NCBI GenBank assembly: GCA_963707075.1
Contig: CAVPOX010000002.1
Coordinates: forward strand, 1 to 64,000
Source: CAXMQZ01 sp963707075
GTDB taxonomy: Bacteria; Acidobacteriota; Thermoanaerobaculia; Multivoradales; JAHEKO01
Direction of reading: 5' to 3'
DNA length: 64,000 nucleotides
Shown: one piece after another, positions 29,701 to 36,736 of the stretch
How positions within the stretch are numbered: position 1 is the stretch's first letter
How the letters are laid out: each line of letters begins with the position of its first letter
Program-made: the position numbers and the translations under genes
The notes under the pieces: model-generated
What the model was told of the DNA's origin: nothing
What the model saw: the letters and a program-made list of their open reading frames with translations, nothing else
The model's database searches: none

Positions 29701-32700
29701 CAGGGTCGGGAAATCTCGCAGCTGCAGATTGTCGTCGCGCGGAATGTCCCACTCACCGCGAATCACGGCGAACATCTCGGCCTGCTTGACCGTGTCGATG
29801 CCGAGGTCGGCCTCCATGTCGAGGTCCAGGTCCAGCATGTCTTGCGGGTAACCGGTGAGCTCGGCGACCAACTCCAGAATTCGTGACGCAACCGGGTCGC
29901 TCGCAGGTTCGACTGGAGCCGAGACTGGCGGCGTCGAAGAGGGCGCCGAGCTCGGGCCGCCAGTGGATTCGGCTGGCGCGGGAAGAGGCGGCTCGGGGGA
30001 GATTGCAGAGGCCGCCGCGTCGGCGAAAACAGTCGGCACGGAAATCGGCCGCTGCACAGATCCGGCGACAGCGGAAGCTCCAGCAGGAGGGCCTTCATCG
30101 CGTACACGAAGTGTGCGCTGAGAAACCTCGAGATGAGCTTGCCGGTAGCCGCTGACGCTCGACAGCCAGTCGTGCCATCGGGTCGGGTCGGCTACGCGGA
30201 AGGCAAAGCCCAGTTCGTCGAGACCGGGACGACGTCCCTTGGCGAAGGGCTCCACTCTCAGCAGAGACATGCTTATCTGGGACCCGAAACCCGCACCGAG
30301 ACGCAAGGCATAGCGTACCGGGTAGAGGCCTCCGCTGGAGAGGTTCAGGTCACCCAGCTCAGGGTCGATCTCCTTGATGTTGGCAACCGGCGGGATCAGC
30401 CCGGTCTCCAGGGACTTGACCGCCAGCACATCCTCCATGGCCACGGCCATGGGGTGTCCGGTGTAGCCCTTGGTGTTGGCAATGACAATGCTGTCTGCTG
30501 CTTCACCAAAGACCTTGCGCAGAGCGAAGATCTCGGCCTGCGCACTGCCGCCGCGGGCCGGCGTGTAGGTCTCATGTGAAATGAAGACGGTCTCCGGCGC
30601 GATGGTCTGCCGATCGAGTCCCCACTTCGCCTCCGCCTGACCGATCAACTTCTCCATCATCTGAGAGATGTGCTCCACGTCGAGTCGGGTGCCATGAAAT
30701 GCGCTGTTGGCGGTGACCGTGCTCAGCACATCGCAAATCGGCTGCAGACCTCGCTCCTGAGCCGCTTCGCGGCTCTCCACCACCATCGCCGCCGCCCCCA
30801 TCCCGATAATCATCCCGTGGCGTCGACGGTCGAAGGGAATAGCTGCGTCTTCGACGTTGGCGTCGGTCGCCGCGGCACCGGTGGCGAGAAAACCGGCGCC
30901 GATCCACTCGAGTGCCTCATCGCTGGTCACAGCGTCGGCGGAGATCACCACCACCCGTCGACAGCGACCGGCCCGGATCCAGTCCTCCGCCAGACTGACT
31001 GCTTGCGTCCCACTGGCGCATGCGGCGTTGATCTGGGTATTGGGACCCCGGGCACCGATGAGCTCGGCGAACTGTGAATGCCCCATCGCGAGCAATTTGA
31101 ACAGGAAGCGCCGCTCGAAGGTGTAGGGGTCGGCCTCCAGCTCGGCTCGCAGGGTCGCCAACCGCTCTTCGATCTCGCGAACTGCCTTGCCGTTCTCGCC
31201 GTCGGAGATCTGTTCCCGGAGGTCCTCCAACTCCTCGACCCAGTGCCGCCGAGATTGATCGTGGTAGTACCGTCTGGTCTCGGCAGCAAAGAAATCCAAT
31301 CCCGGGAAAGCCGAGGCGAATATCACACCGGTGTCGTCCCTGAGATCCTGCGGGAGCTGCCATCTATCGGGAAGCTGCGTGCCCTTGGTGGTTGTCTTGT
31401 ACTTGCGAACCAGCGGAATCCCGGCATCGCGCAAGGCGTCGAGGCCCGCACCGATGGCGAGCTTGGTGACCAGATCGAGAGCCGGCTCACGATCCGCCGG
31501 GTAGCCGAACTCCTCTACCAGATCGACTTCACCGGCGCGGGCGGCCAGTTTGATCACATCGGCGGTGTCGTCGATGGTTTCGAAATGGGGGCTACCCTGT
31601 TCACTCTTGACCAGGCGGGTGATGTTCTTGTCCACCATTGCCGAGCGAATCGCCTGCGGAATGGGTTTGATGAACTGCTGCCCGGTGAGCAGCTTCTCCG
31701 GGTTACGGTCGTCGAACACCCGCTCTGTGCCGGGTAAACCGAGAGAGGCTCCGGTGATGACCGTTGGCGACGGCGACGGCTCGAGTCGCTGTCCGGAGTA
31801 GAGACTCATGCCGCGATCCAGAACCTCGGCGAACATTTTGCCGAGCTCCAGGTAGGTCTCGCCGCGGCCAGCTGAGTCGACAGCAGCTGTGACCGGCCGC
31901 TGCAAGAGCTCGGGACGAGGGATCGATGGCGCGGATGGGGCTGCGACCGGCACGGCAACCGCAGGCGAAGGCAATGGTTGTCGGCTCGACGTGGCCACTC
32001 CAGCGCCAGTGCGGGACTCTGCCGGCACCGGTTGTCCCACCTGGACACCAATCCCAACACTCCACAGACCACACAGGGCCTGGTTGAAAGAGGCCGCACC
32101 GCCAAGCCGGGGGTGATTTGTCGACAGCGCCAGGACATCATCCCGGTCCTCGAAGACTCCACGTACCATCCCCTGCAGCGCCCGTTTGGGCCCGACCTCG
32201 ACAAAGACCCGCGCTCCCGCACGGTAGAGCGTCTCCAGTCCCTTGACGAACTGCACGGGCTGCGCGACCTGTCGGGTCAGAATCTCGATCATCTCGGGTT
32301 CCACACCGGGTCCCATGGGATAGAACTCACCGGTGACATTGGCCACGATCGGCAGCTCCGGCGGTCGAAGATCCATGGTCTCCAGGACCTTGCGTAGCGG
32401 TTCGCTTACCGGGGCAACGATCGCCGTGTGAAAGGCATGACTGACGGGTAGCGGCTTGGCGTCGAACCCCGCCTGATTCAACGCCGCGACTGCGGCAGCT
32501 ACCGCCTCACTGCCCCCGCCAATCACCGCCTCGGCGGGACTGTTGATGTTCGCGACTACGACATAACCCTCGATGGTGTCCAGAATCCGCTCGATCTCCT
32601 CGAGCGGCGCGAAGACCGCTGCCATGCCTCCGTTGTCCTCGGTGGCCAACTCCTTCATCGCATGGCCACGAGCACTGACCGCGGTGAGCGCATCGGCGAA

Positions 32701-34833
32701 ATCCATTGCACCGGCAGCCACCAGCGCACCGTACTCTCCCAGACTGTGCCCCATGACGAAATCCGGCCGGATGCCATAGGCCGCCAGGAGACGTGTCAGC
32801 GCGATATCGACGGTCAGCACCGCCGGCTGCGTGATGGCTGTCTGACGAAGCTCTTGCTCGGCGGCAACCATGGCCGCTCGATCCGATTCGTCGACGAAGA
32901 GATAGTCCGTCAAGGGTCGACCGAGCAGGGGTGCCATCACCGCGTCCGCTTCTTCGATCGTTTCGGCGACGACCGGCTCGATCTCCCGTAGATCGCGGAG
33001 CATATTGAGGTACTGCGAGCCTTGGCCGGTAAACAGCATGGCGACCCTCGTCGCTGGGTGCTTTCCGTAGAAAACGCCGCGACCTCGCAGTGGTTTCCAG
33101 GCCTCGGGACGACCACTTTCCAGAATCGTCAGCGCCTTGGTCGCCTTCTTGACGAGTTCCTCGGCATCACCATGGTCAATAACCAGACGATGGCTCGCCC
33201 CCATATCCTCCGCTGCGGGCGGCGCCGGCACGGGAGCGCCATGTCTCTTGACCTCCTCCAGGACTCGCTGCAACCGACTGCCCAGCTCCGCTTCGCTCTC
33301 AGCTCCGATCATCAATGCGCCGCGCAGGGGAGCCTTGGCACTAATCCGAAGCTGCCCCGAATCGGGAGCGCCGTTGACCGCCAGAGTCGAGCGTTTCCGG
33401 GCGAACGATTCACCGGGTCGATACTCCTCGAGGACCATGTGGAAATTCGTACCACCGAAGCCAAAAGCACTCACCGCGGCCCGTCGCACAGCGTTGTCGC
33501 GTATCTTCCAGTCGCGCAGCTCGGTGTTGACGTAGAAGGGACAGGCAGCGAAGTCGATCTTGGGGTTCGGCGTCTCACAACCAAGACTGGGGGGTAGCAG
33601 TCGATCCCTCAGGGCAAAAGTCGACTTCAGCAGGCCCGCCGCGCCGGCTGCCCCCTTGAGGTGACCGATGTTCGACTTGACCGAACCCAGCGGGATAGCG
33701 CCAACCGGCAAATCGAATGGTAGGAAGGCCTCGGTCAGGCTCTCGATCTCGACGACGTCGCCAACGCGGGTCGAGGTACCGTGCCCCTCGATCAGCGTCG
33801 CGCCGTCGGGTTTGAGTTCAACCCGACTCCAGGCTCTCTCCACAGCCAGACGCTGTCCCTTCGGGTTGGGCGCTGTGATGCCCTTGCCTCGCCCGTCACT
33901 GGAGCCACCCACGCTGCGGATGAGGGCGTAGATCGAGTCCCCATCCCTGACAGCGTCTTCCAGGCGTTTCAGCAGGAAGAGCGCGGCGCCCTCGCCCATG
34001 ACGAAGCCGTCCGCACCGTCGGCATAGGGTCGCGTCCCGGTGGCGGAGAGCGCACCAATTTTGCAGAACTTGGTGAAGGTCGAGGCGCTCATGTTCGAAT
34101 CGACGCCGCCAGTGATCACGGCGTCGAAATCGCGTTGCTCGAGACCCTCGATCGCCGCGCTGATGGCTGCCATCGCCGAGGCACAGGCGGCGTCCGTGAC
34201 GAAGTTGGGCCCATGAAAGTCGTACAGATTGGCCACCCGGCCTGCGATGATGTTGCCCAGCTCTCCCGGCATCGAGTCCTCGGTGATCTCCGGGAAGTGG
34301 GCCGCGATGCGGTCGCCAAACTCGCTACGAATCGCCTCCTGGATCTCAGGCTCCAACTGAGCGAACGATTCGGCCCGAGCCAGCTCCAACTCGTACTCGG
34401 GAAGAAACACTCGGATGGCTGTCAGATAGTGGCGATCACCCGCCATCGCGTTGCCGATGATGACCGCGGTGCGCTCCGTGTCGAGAGGGCGCTCGGGGTA
34501 GCCGTAGTCGATCAGAGCCTGTCGCGTGCCCGCGACCGCCCATTTCTGTGCCAGGTCCATGGCATCCGCGACCTTGGGGGGAATGGGGAGTTTCCAGGCC
34601 ATCGGATCCCATTCCCAGTCGCGAACCCAGCCGCCTATCTTGGAGTAGGTCTTGGCCGGTGCCTTGGGGTCGGGATCATAGAAGAGACCGGGATCCCAGC
34701 GCTCGCTGGGAACCTCACTGATGCTGTAGCGTCCGGCCTTGACGTTCTTCCAGAACGCTTCGGCATTCGGTGCATCGGGCAGCACTGCGCCGACGCCGAC
34801 GATGGCGATTGGAAGATGATTGATATCGGTCAT
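26713..34833 (-). CDS. Iterative type I PKS/fatty-acid megasynthase, KS-AT-KS-ACP-ACP-KR-DH
   Basis: A 2706-residue multidomain enzyme. KS1 covers residues about 8-460 with Cys217 in DAACASAM, EGHGTSTRVGD and SNIGHLKGAAG. AT covers about 595-930 with LFTGQGSQY and Ser697 in GHSLGEYG. A divergent second KS covers about 1010-1560 with Cys1272 in NAACASGTQ, FISHETYTPARGG and TKGYTGHPMA. Two nearly identical ACPs lie at about 1646-1725 and 1759-1839, each with DLGIDTVKQAE, so Thr1681 and Thr1795 sit where Ser normally carries phosphopantetheine. A structural SDR half is near 1900-2100, KR near 2110-2350 (TGAAGSI, TSIAGRFGNAGQTDYSSAN) and a hotdog DH at the C-terminus (His2443 in FDHQIDGTAVLPG). 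The overall plan recalls PUFA synthase PfaA/Pfa2 and hglE-like enzymes, but the embedded second KS and missing ER differ. The acyl-CoA dehydrogenase lies 15 bases upstream and the PPTase downstream. The 8 kb frame is intact. Confidence 0.93.
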   Translation of the reverse strand: MTDINHLPIAIVGVGAVLPDAPNAEAFWKNVKAGRYSISEVPSERWDPGLFYDPDPKAPAKTYSKIGGWVRDWEWDPMAWKLPIPPKVADAMDLAQKWAVAGTRQALIDYGYPERPLDTERTAVIIGNAMAGDRHYLTAIRVFLPEYELELARAESFAQLEPEIQEAIRSEFGDRIAAHFPEITEDSMPGELGNIIAGRVANLYDFHGPNFVTDAACASAMAAISAAIEGLEQRDFDAVITGGVDSNMSASTFTKFCKIGALSATGTRPYADGADGFVMGEGAALFLLKRLEDAVRDGDSIYALIRSVGGSSDGRGKGITAPNPKGQRLAVERAWSRVELKPDGATLIEGHGTSTRVGDVVEIESLTEAFLPFDLPVGAIPLGSVKSNIGHLKGAAGAAGLLKSTFALRDRLLPPSLGCETPNPKIDFAACPFYVNTELRDWKIRDNAVRRAAVSAFGFGGTNFHMVLEEYRPGESFARKRSTLAVNGAPDSGQLRISAKAPLRGALMIGAESEAELGSRLQRVLEEVKRHGAPVPAPPAAEDMGASHRLVIDHGDAEELVKKATKALTILESGRPEAWKPLRGRGVFYGKHPATRVAMLFTGQGSQYLNMLRDLREIEPVVAETIEEADAVMAPLLGRPLTDYLFVDESDRAAMVAAEQELRQTAITQPAVLTVDIALTRLLAAYGIRPDFVMGHSLGEYGALVAAGAMDFADALTAVSARGHAMKELATEDNGGMAAVFAPLEEIERILDTIEGYVVVANINSPAEAVIGGGSEAVAAAVAALNQAGFDAKPLPVSHAFHTAIVAPVSEPLRKVLETMDLRPPELPIVANVTGEFYPMGPGVEPEMIEILTRQVAQPVQFVKGLETLYRAGARVFVEVGPKRALQGMVRGVFEDRDDVLALSTNHPRLGGAASFNQALCGLWSVGIGVQVGQPVPAESRTGAGVATSSRQPLPSPAVAVPVAAPSAPSIPRPELLQRPVTAAVDSAGRGETYLELGKMFAEVLDRGMSLYSGQRLEPSPSPTVITGASLGLPGTERVFDDRNPEKLLTGQQFIKPIPQAIRSAMVDKNITRLVKSEQGSPHFETIDDTADVIKLAARAGEVDLVEEFGYPADREPALDLVTKLAIGAGLDALRDAGIPLVRKYKTTTKGTQLPDRWQLPQDLRDDTGVIFASAFPGLDFFAAETRRYYHDQSRRHWVEELEDLREQISDGENGKAVREIEERLATLRAELEADPYTFERRFLFKLLAMGHSQFAELIGARGPNTQINAACASGTQAVSLAEDWIRAGRCRRVVVISADAVTSDEALEWIGAGFLATGAAATDANVEDAAIPFDRRRHGMIIGMGAAAMVVESREAAQERGLQPICDVLSTVTANSAFHGTRLDVEHISQMMEKLIGQAEAKWGLDRQTIAPETVFISHETYTPARGGSAQAEIFALRKVFGEAADSIVIANTKGYTGHPMAVAMEDVLAVKSLETGLIPPVANIKEIDPELGDLNLSSGGLYPVRYALRLGAGFGSQISMSLLRVEPFAKGRRPGLDELGFAFRVADPTRWHDWLSSVSGYRQAHLEVSQRTLRVRDEGPPAGASAVAGSVQRPISVPTVFADAAASAISPEPPLPAPAESTGGPSSAPSSTPPVSAPVEPASDPVASRILELVAELTGYPQDMLDLDLDMEADLGIDTVKQAEMFAVIRGEWDIPRDDNLQLRDFPTLADTIRFVYERRPDLQQSSPRAVDPGTAPPAPSSDTLQQPAPVSGPSVDDPVASRILELVAELTGYPQDMLDLDLDMEADLGIDTVKQAEMFAVIRGEWDIPRDDDLQLRDFPTLADTIRFVYERRPDLNASPTESAAESVSPPDESAAAGTEAGRLHGQATGGGAVVNVPRRVPTAVLRPPIAICKPTPVETLAGKRIVVMPDEGGVGVTLARTLDSLGAEVLLVEGVPNDERLRELLENWLSNGGVDGVYWLPGMDPVDPIAGLSAQQWAQAISYRVKMMHTAMQTLFETFAAKGKFLVSGTRMGGRHGYDSAGALAPLGGAVAGFTKTVKRERPAATVKVVDFELAAGSSRAAEALIEETLKDPGVVEVGYVDEQRWTVGLLEKALDDAQPGFSLSEAPVFVVTGAAGSIVSAIVGDLAVRWPGHFYLLDLTPEPQADDADLALFRSDRDALRRTLFDRMKEKGEKATPAAVEKELAAFERSQAALSALEAVTEAGGQGHYRSTNLLDQEAVAQVIDEIREQHGRIDVLIHAAGLEISHMLPNKPRQEFDLIFDVKAQGWFHLMKAAGDLPIGATVVFTSIAGRFGNAGQTDYSSANDLLCKLTSNLRSTRPETRGIAIDWTAWAEIGMATRGSIPKMMEQAGIDMVPPEIGIPIVAREISASSGEEIVVAGGLGGLLAEFDATGGLDCAALEKRLTGPMASTVVGFGLYEGLVVEAELDPKLQPFLFDHQIDGTAVLPGVMGIEAFSEVAQAVLPDWSVIGVEEVEFRAPFKFYRDEPRTIRVQAIFGGNRKERWARCQLVGRRSLLGGERLEETLHFVGTVRLAREARSSESHAALPESGGAKLDSGLIYSVYFHGPAYQVLEEAWSVDGRLLARIPDTLPTHHTPEDLQMAAGPRLLESCFQAAGLLDLARSERVGLPSRLRSLKLYPPISEMAGLRAAVEKSADGTHQAFVVDASGRILLEIEGYSTVELPLEIDPESLATIRQRVQNG
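29319..29558 (-). repeat. Tandem carrier-domain duplication, copy 2
   Basis: This 240-base segment encodes the second acyl carrier domain and is almost identical to the segment at 29661-29900, offset by 342 bases. By eye I count about five substitutions, mostly silent. Near identity at silent sites points to recent duplication or gene conversion. The 34-residue linkers between copies are Pro/Ala/Ser-rich and different. Confidence 0.9.
29661..29900 (-). repeat. Tandem carrier-domain duplication, copy 1
   Basis: Encodes the first acyl carrier domain of the megasynthase (residues about 1646-1725). Its partner is at 29319-29558. The one amino acid difference I see in the core is in RDDNLQL here against RDDDLQL in copy 2. 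Confidence 0.9.
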
Positions 34834-34848
34834 GGTCGTATCTCTTCT

Positions 34849-36504
34849 TCAGTCCCGTTGGTAAACGATATGGGCCATTCGATCCAGGTCGGCCAGCAGA
34901 TCGCGCATCCGATCGCGGATCTCGGGGAGTTTGGCTGCCGTCTCGAACTCCGCCAGCCCGCCATGCTGAATCCCGCCTCCGCCGACCACCAGGCCCTCCC
35001 CTTCGCTGGCCACCTTGAGCGCGGCCTCGCGGGCAAAGACTCGAGCCATTACCGCCAGAGCTTCAGGTTTGAAGCGTCGACTCGCCTTGTCGTTGAGCTC
35101 ACCTGCAGCCGACCGCGCCGCGCGCCGCGCCAACCCTGCGGCGCCCTCCACCCAGGCAATCAACTCTCCGAAACGGAACAGGATGTGTTGATGCCGCGTC
35201 AACCGGGCGAGTCTGGCCCGTTCCAGCACTTCGGCCAAAGCGTGACTGGCAAGGGCTGCCAGGTCGGCGCCGACGTCCGACTTGACCAGGTGCAGCGCTT
35301 CCAGCTCCCGGGCCTTCTCGTGATAGTGCTGACCCCGAGTCTTGAGATGCATCTGCCACCGGTCGCGGGCGATGGTCATCTCCAGAATCTCCGATGTGCC
35401 CTCGTAGATCGTCGTGATACGGACATCACGCCGGATTTTCTCGACCATGTACTCGCGGGTATACCCATATCCACCCAGCGCCTGAATAGCGGCATCCGCG
35501 GCTGCCAGACCGGCTTCGCTGGCCAGATACTTGGCGATCGCGCCCTCCGTGTTCAGGGTGCCCTCACCGGAGTCGATGCGCTCGGCAGTCTCTTCGATGA
35601 ATGCCCGCGCCGCTTCCAGGCGCACGACGTGCGGCACGATCAGTTTATGGGTGTATCCCTGCTTTTCCGACAGGGGCCCCCCGCCCTGAACACGTTCCGT
35701 CGAGTAGGGAATCGCGCGATCCAGGGCAGCCCAGCCCGCTCCCAGGCCGAAGGCCGCCACCATCAGACGGGTGTAGCCAAACACATTCTGTGCCTGGATC
35801 AGTCCCTGCCCTTCCTTGCCGCCCACCAGACTCTCCCGCTTCACGAACACGTCTGAGAAAGACACAGCGGCAGTATTGCTCGCCCTGATGCCGTGCTTGT
35901 CTTCCGGTAGACCGAAGCTCAGCCCTTCGGTCCCCCGCTCGACGACAAACCAGCTCGGCCCCTGCGGCGCAACCGCCAGGACACTGTAGAGATCTGCAAA
36001 TCCGCCGTTGCTGATCCACTGCTTGCTGCCATTGATCCTGTAGCCGACCACCTCGCCGTCCTCTTCGACCCGCTCGGCCTGGCTTCGCAGCGCGCCCAGA
36101 TCACTTCCAGCTTCGGGCTCGGTGGCGCAGTAGGCCATCAACAATCCCTCCTCCGCAATCCGACCGAGCCAACGCTGCTTCTGCTCCTCGGTGCCTCCGA
36201 AGCGTATCGGGTCGCTGCCCAGAAAGGTGGCGAGGACACCGGTCGCGACGCCGAGGTCTACCGATGCCAGTGCCTCACAGATGCGATAGACATCGAAGGC
36301 ACCGCCGCCCATGCCACCAAAGTCCTCTTCGATGAAGAGCAACTGGATTCCCAGCTCGCCACACATCTCGCGCACCAGGGCCTCCGGGAACTCGTCTTTC
36401 TCATCGAGCTCGAGGAGGGTTTCATCTGAGAGCTTCTCGCGCGCAAAGTCGAGGAAGGCCTCCACCGCGAGATCGAGAGTTTCCCTGTCGAGTCCAGCCA
36501 ACAT
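34849..36504 (-). CDS. Acyl-CoA dehydrogenase family protein
   Basis: An FAD enzyme introducing a 2,3-double bond into acyl thioesters. The 551-residue chain is longer than the usual 380-400 because of a C-terminal helical extension (about residues 395-551), as in some long-chain dehydrogenases. The family order is clear: AYCATEPEAGSDLGALRSQA (substrate/FAD site), ISNGGFADLY, the helical core, then QALGGYGYTREYMVEKIRRD and the catalytic Glu in YEGTSEILEM near residue 380. The ATG at 36504 follows AGGAGGGG. It begins the operon with the megasynthase and phosphopantetheinyl transferase. The megasynthase lacks an enoyl reductase, so this protein may act on its product or on a starter acyl chain. 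Confidence 0.92.
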   Translation of the reverse strand: MLAGLDRETLDLAVEAFLDFAREKLSDETLLELDEKDEFPEALVREMCGELGIQLLFIEEDFGGMGGGAFDVYRICEALASVDLGVATGVLATFLGSDPIRFGGTEEQKQRWLGRIAEEGLLMAYCATEPEAGSDLGALRSQAERVEEDGEVVGYRINGSKQWISNGGFADLYSVLAVAPQGPSWFVVERGTEGLSFGLPEDKHGIRASNTAAVSFSDVFVKRESLVGGKEGQGLIQAQNVFGYTRLMVAAFGLGAGWAALDRAIPYSTERVQGGGPLSEKQGYTHKLIVPHVVRLEAARAFIEETAERIDSGEGTLNTEGAIAKYLASEAGLAAADAAIQALGGYGYTREYMVEKIRRDVRITTIYEGTSEILEMTIARDRWQMHLKTRGQHYHEKARELEALHLVKSDVGADLAALASHALAEVLERARLARLTRHQHILFRFGELIAWVEGAAGLARRAARSAAGELNDKASRRFKPEALAVMARVFAREAALKVASEGEGLVVGGGGIQHGGLAEFETAAKLPEIRDRMRDLLADLDRMAHIVYQRD

Positions 36505-36736
36505 GTCATCCCCTCCTGAGCATTATCTGAAGACCACGACCTTCCCTGCGGGGTCAGTGTCCCTTACCGCCGCCAGACTGGATGCCGGCCCGGGCCACCC
36601 CCTCTCCGGCTCGATCAGGGAGATCCTCCTTCGCGCTGAGCGTAGGACGCCGATCGTGTTGACACCATACCCCTTGGGATTGGCCGGCGCACCATCCAAG
36701 AGGGTGGGACAAACCCCCATGCCCGAAATGCCGTAA

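Noticed and set aside
29319..29900. CRISPR-like direct repeat
   Set aside because: Only two 240-base units that encode carrier domains in frame; no short repeat-spacer structure.
33781..35856. 691-codon plus-strand open frame across the megasynthase and dehydrogenase
   Set aside because: Antisense shadow of two well-conserved genes; the translation is low-complexity and has no recognisable domain.
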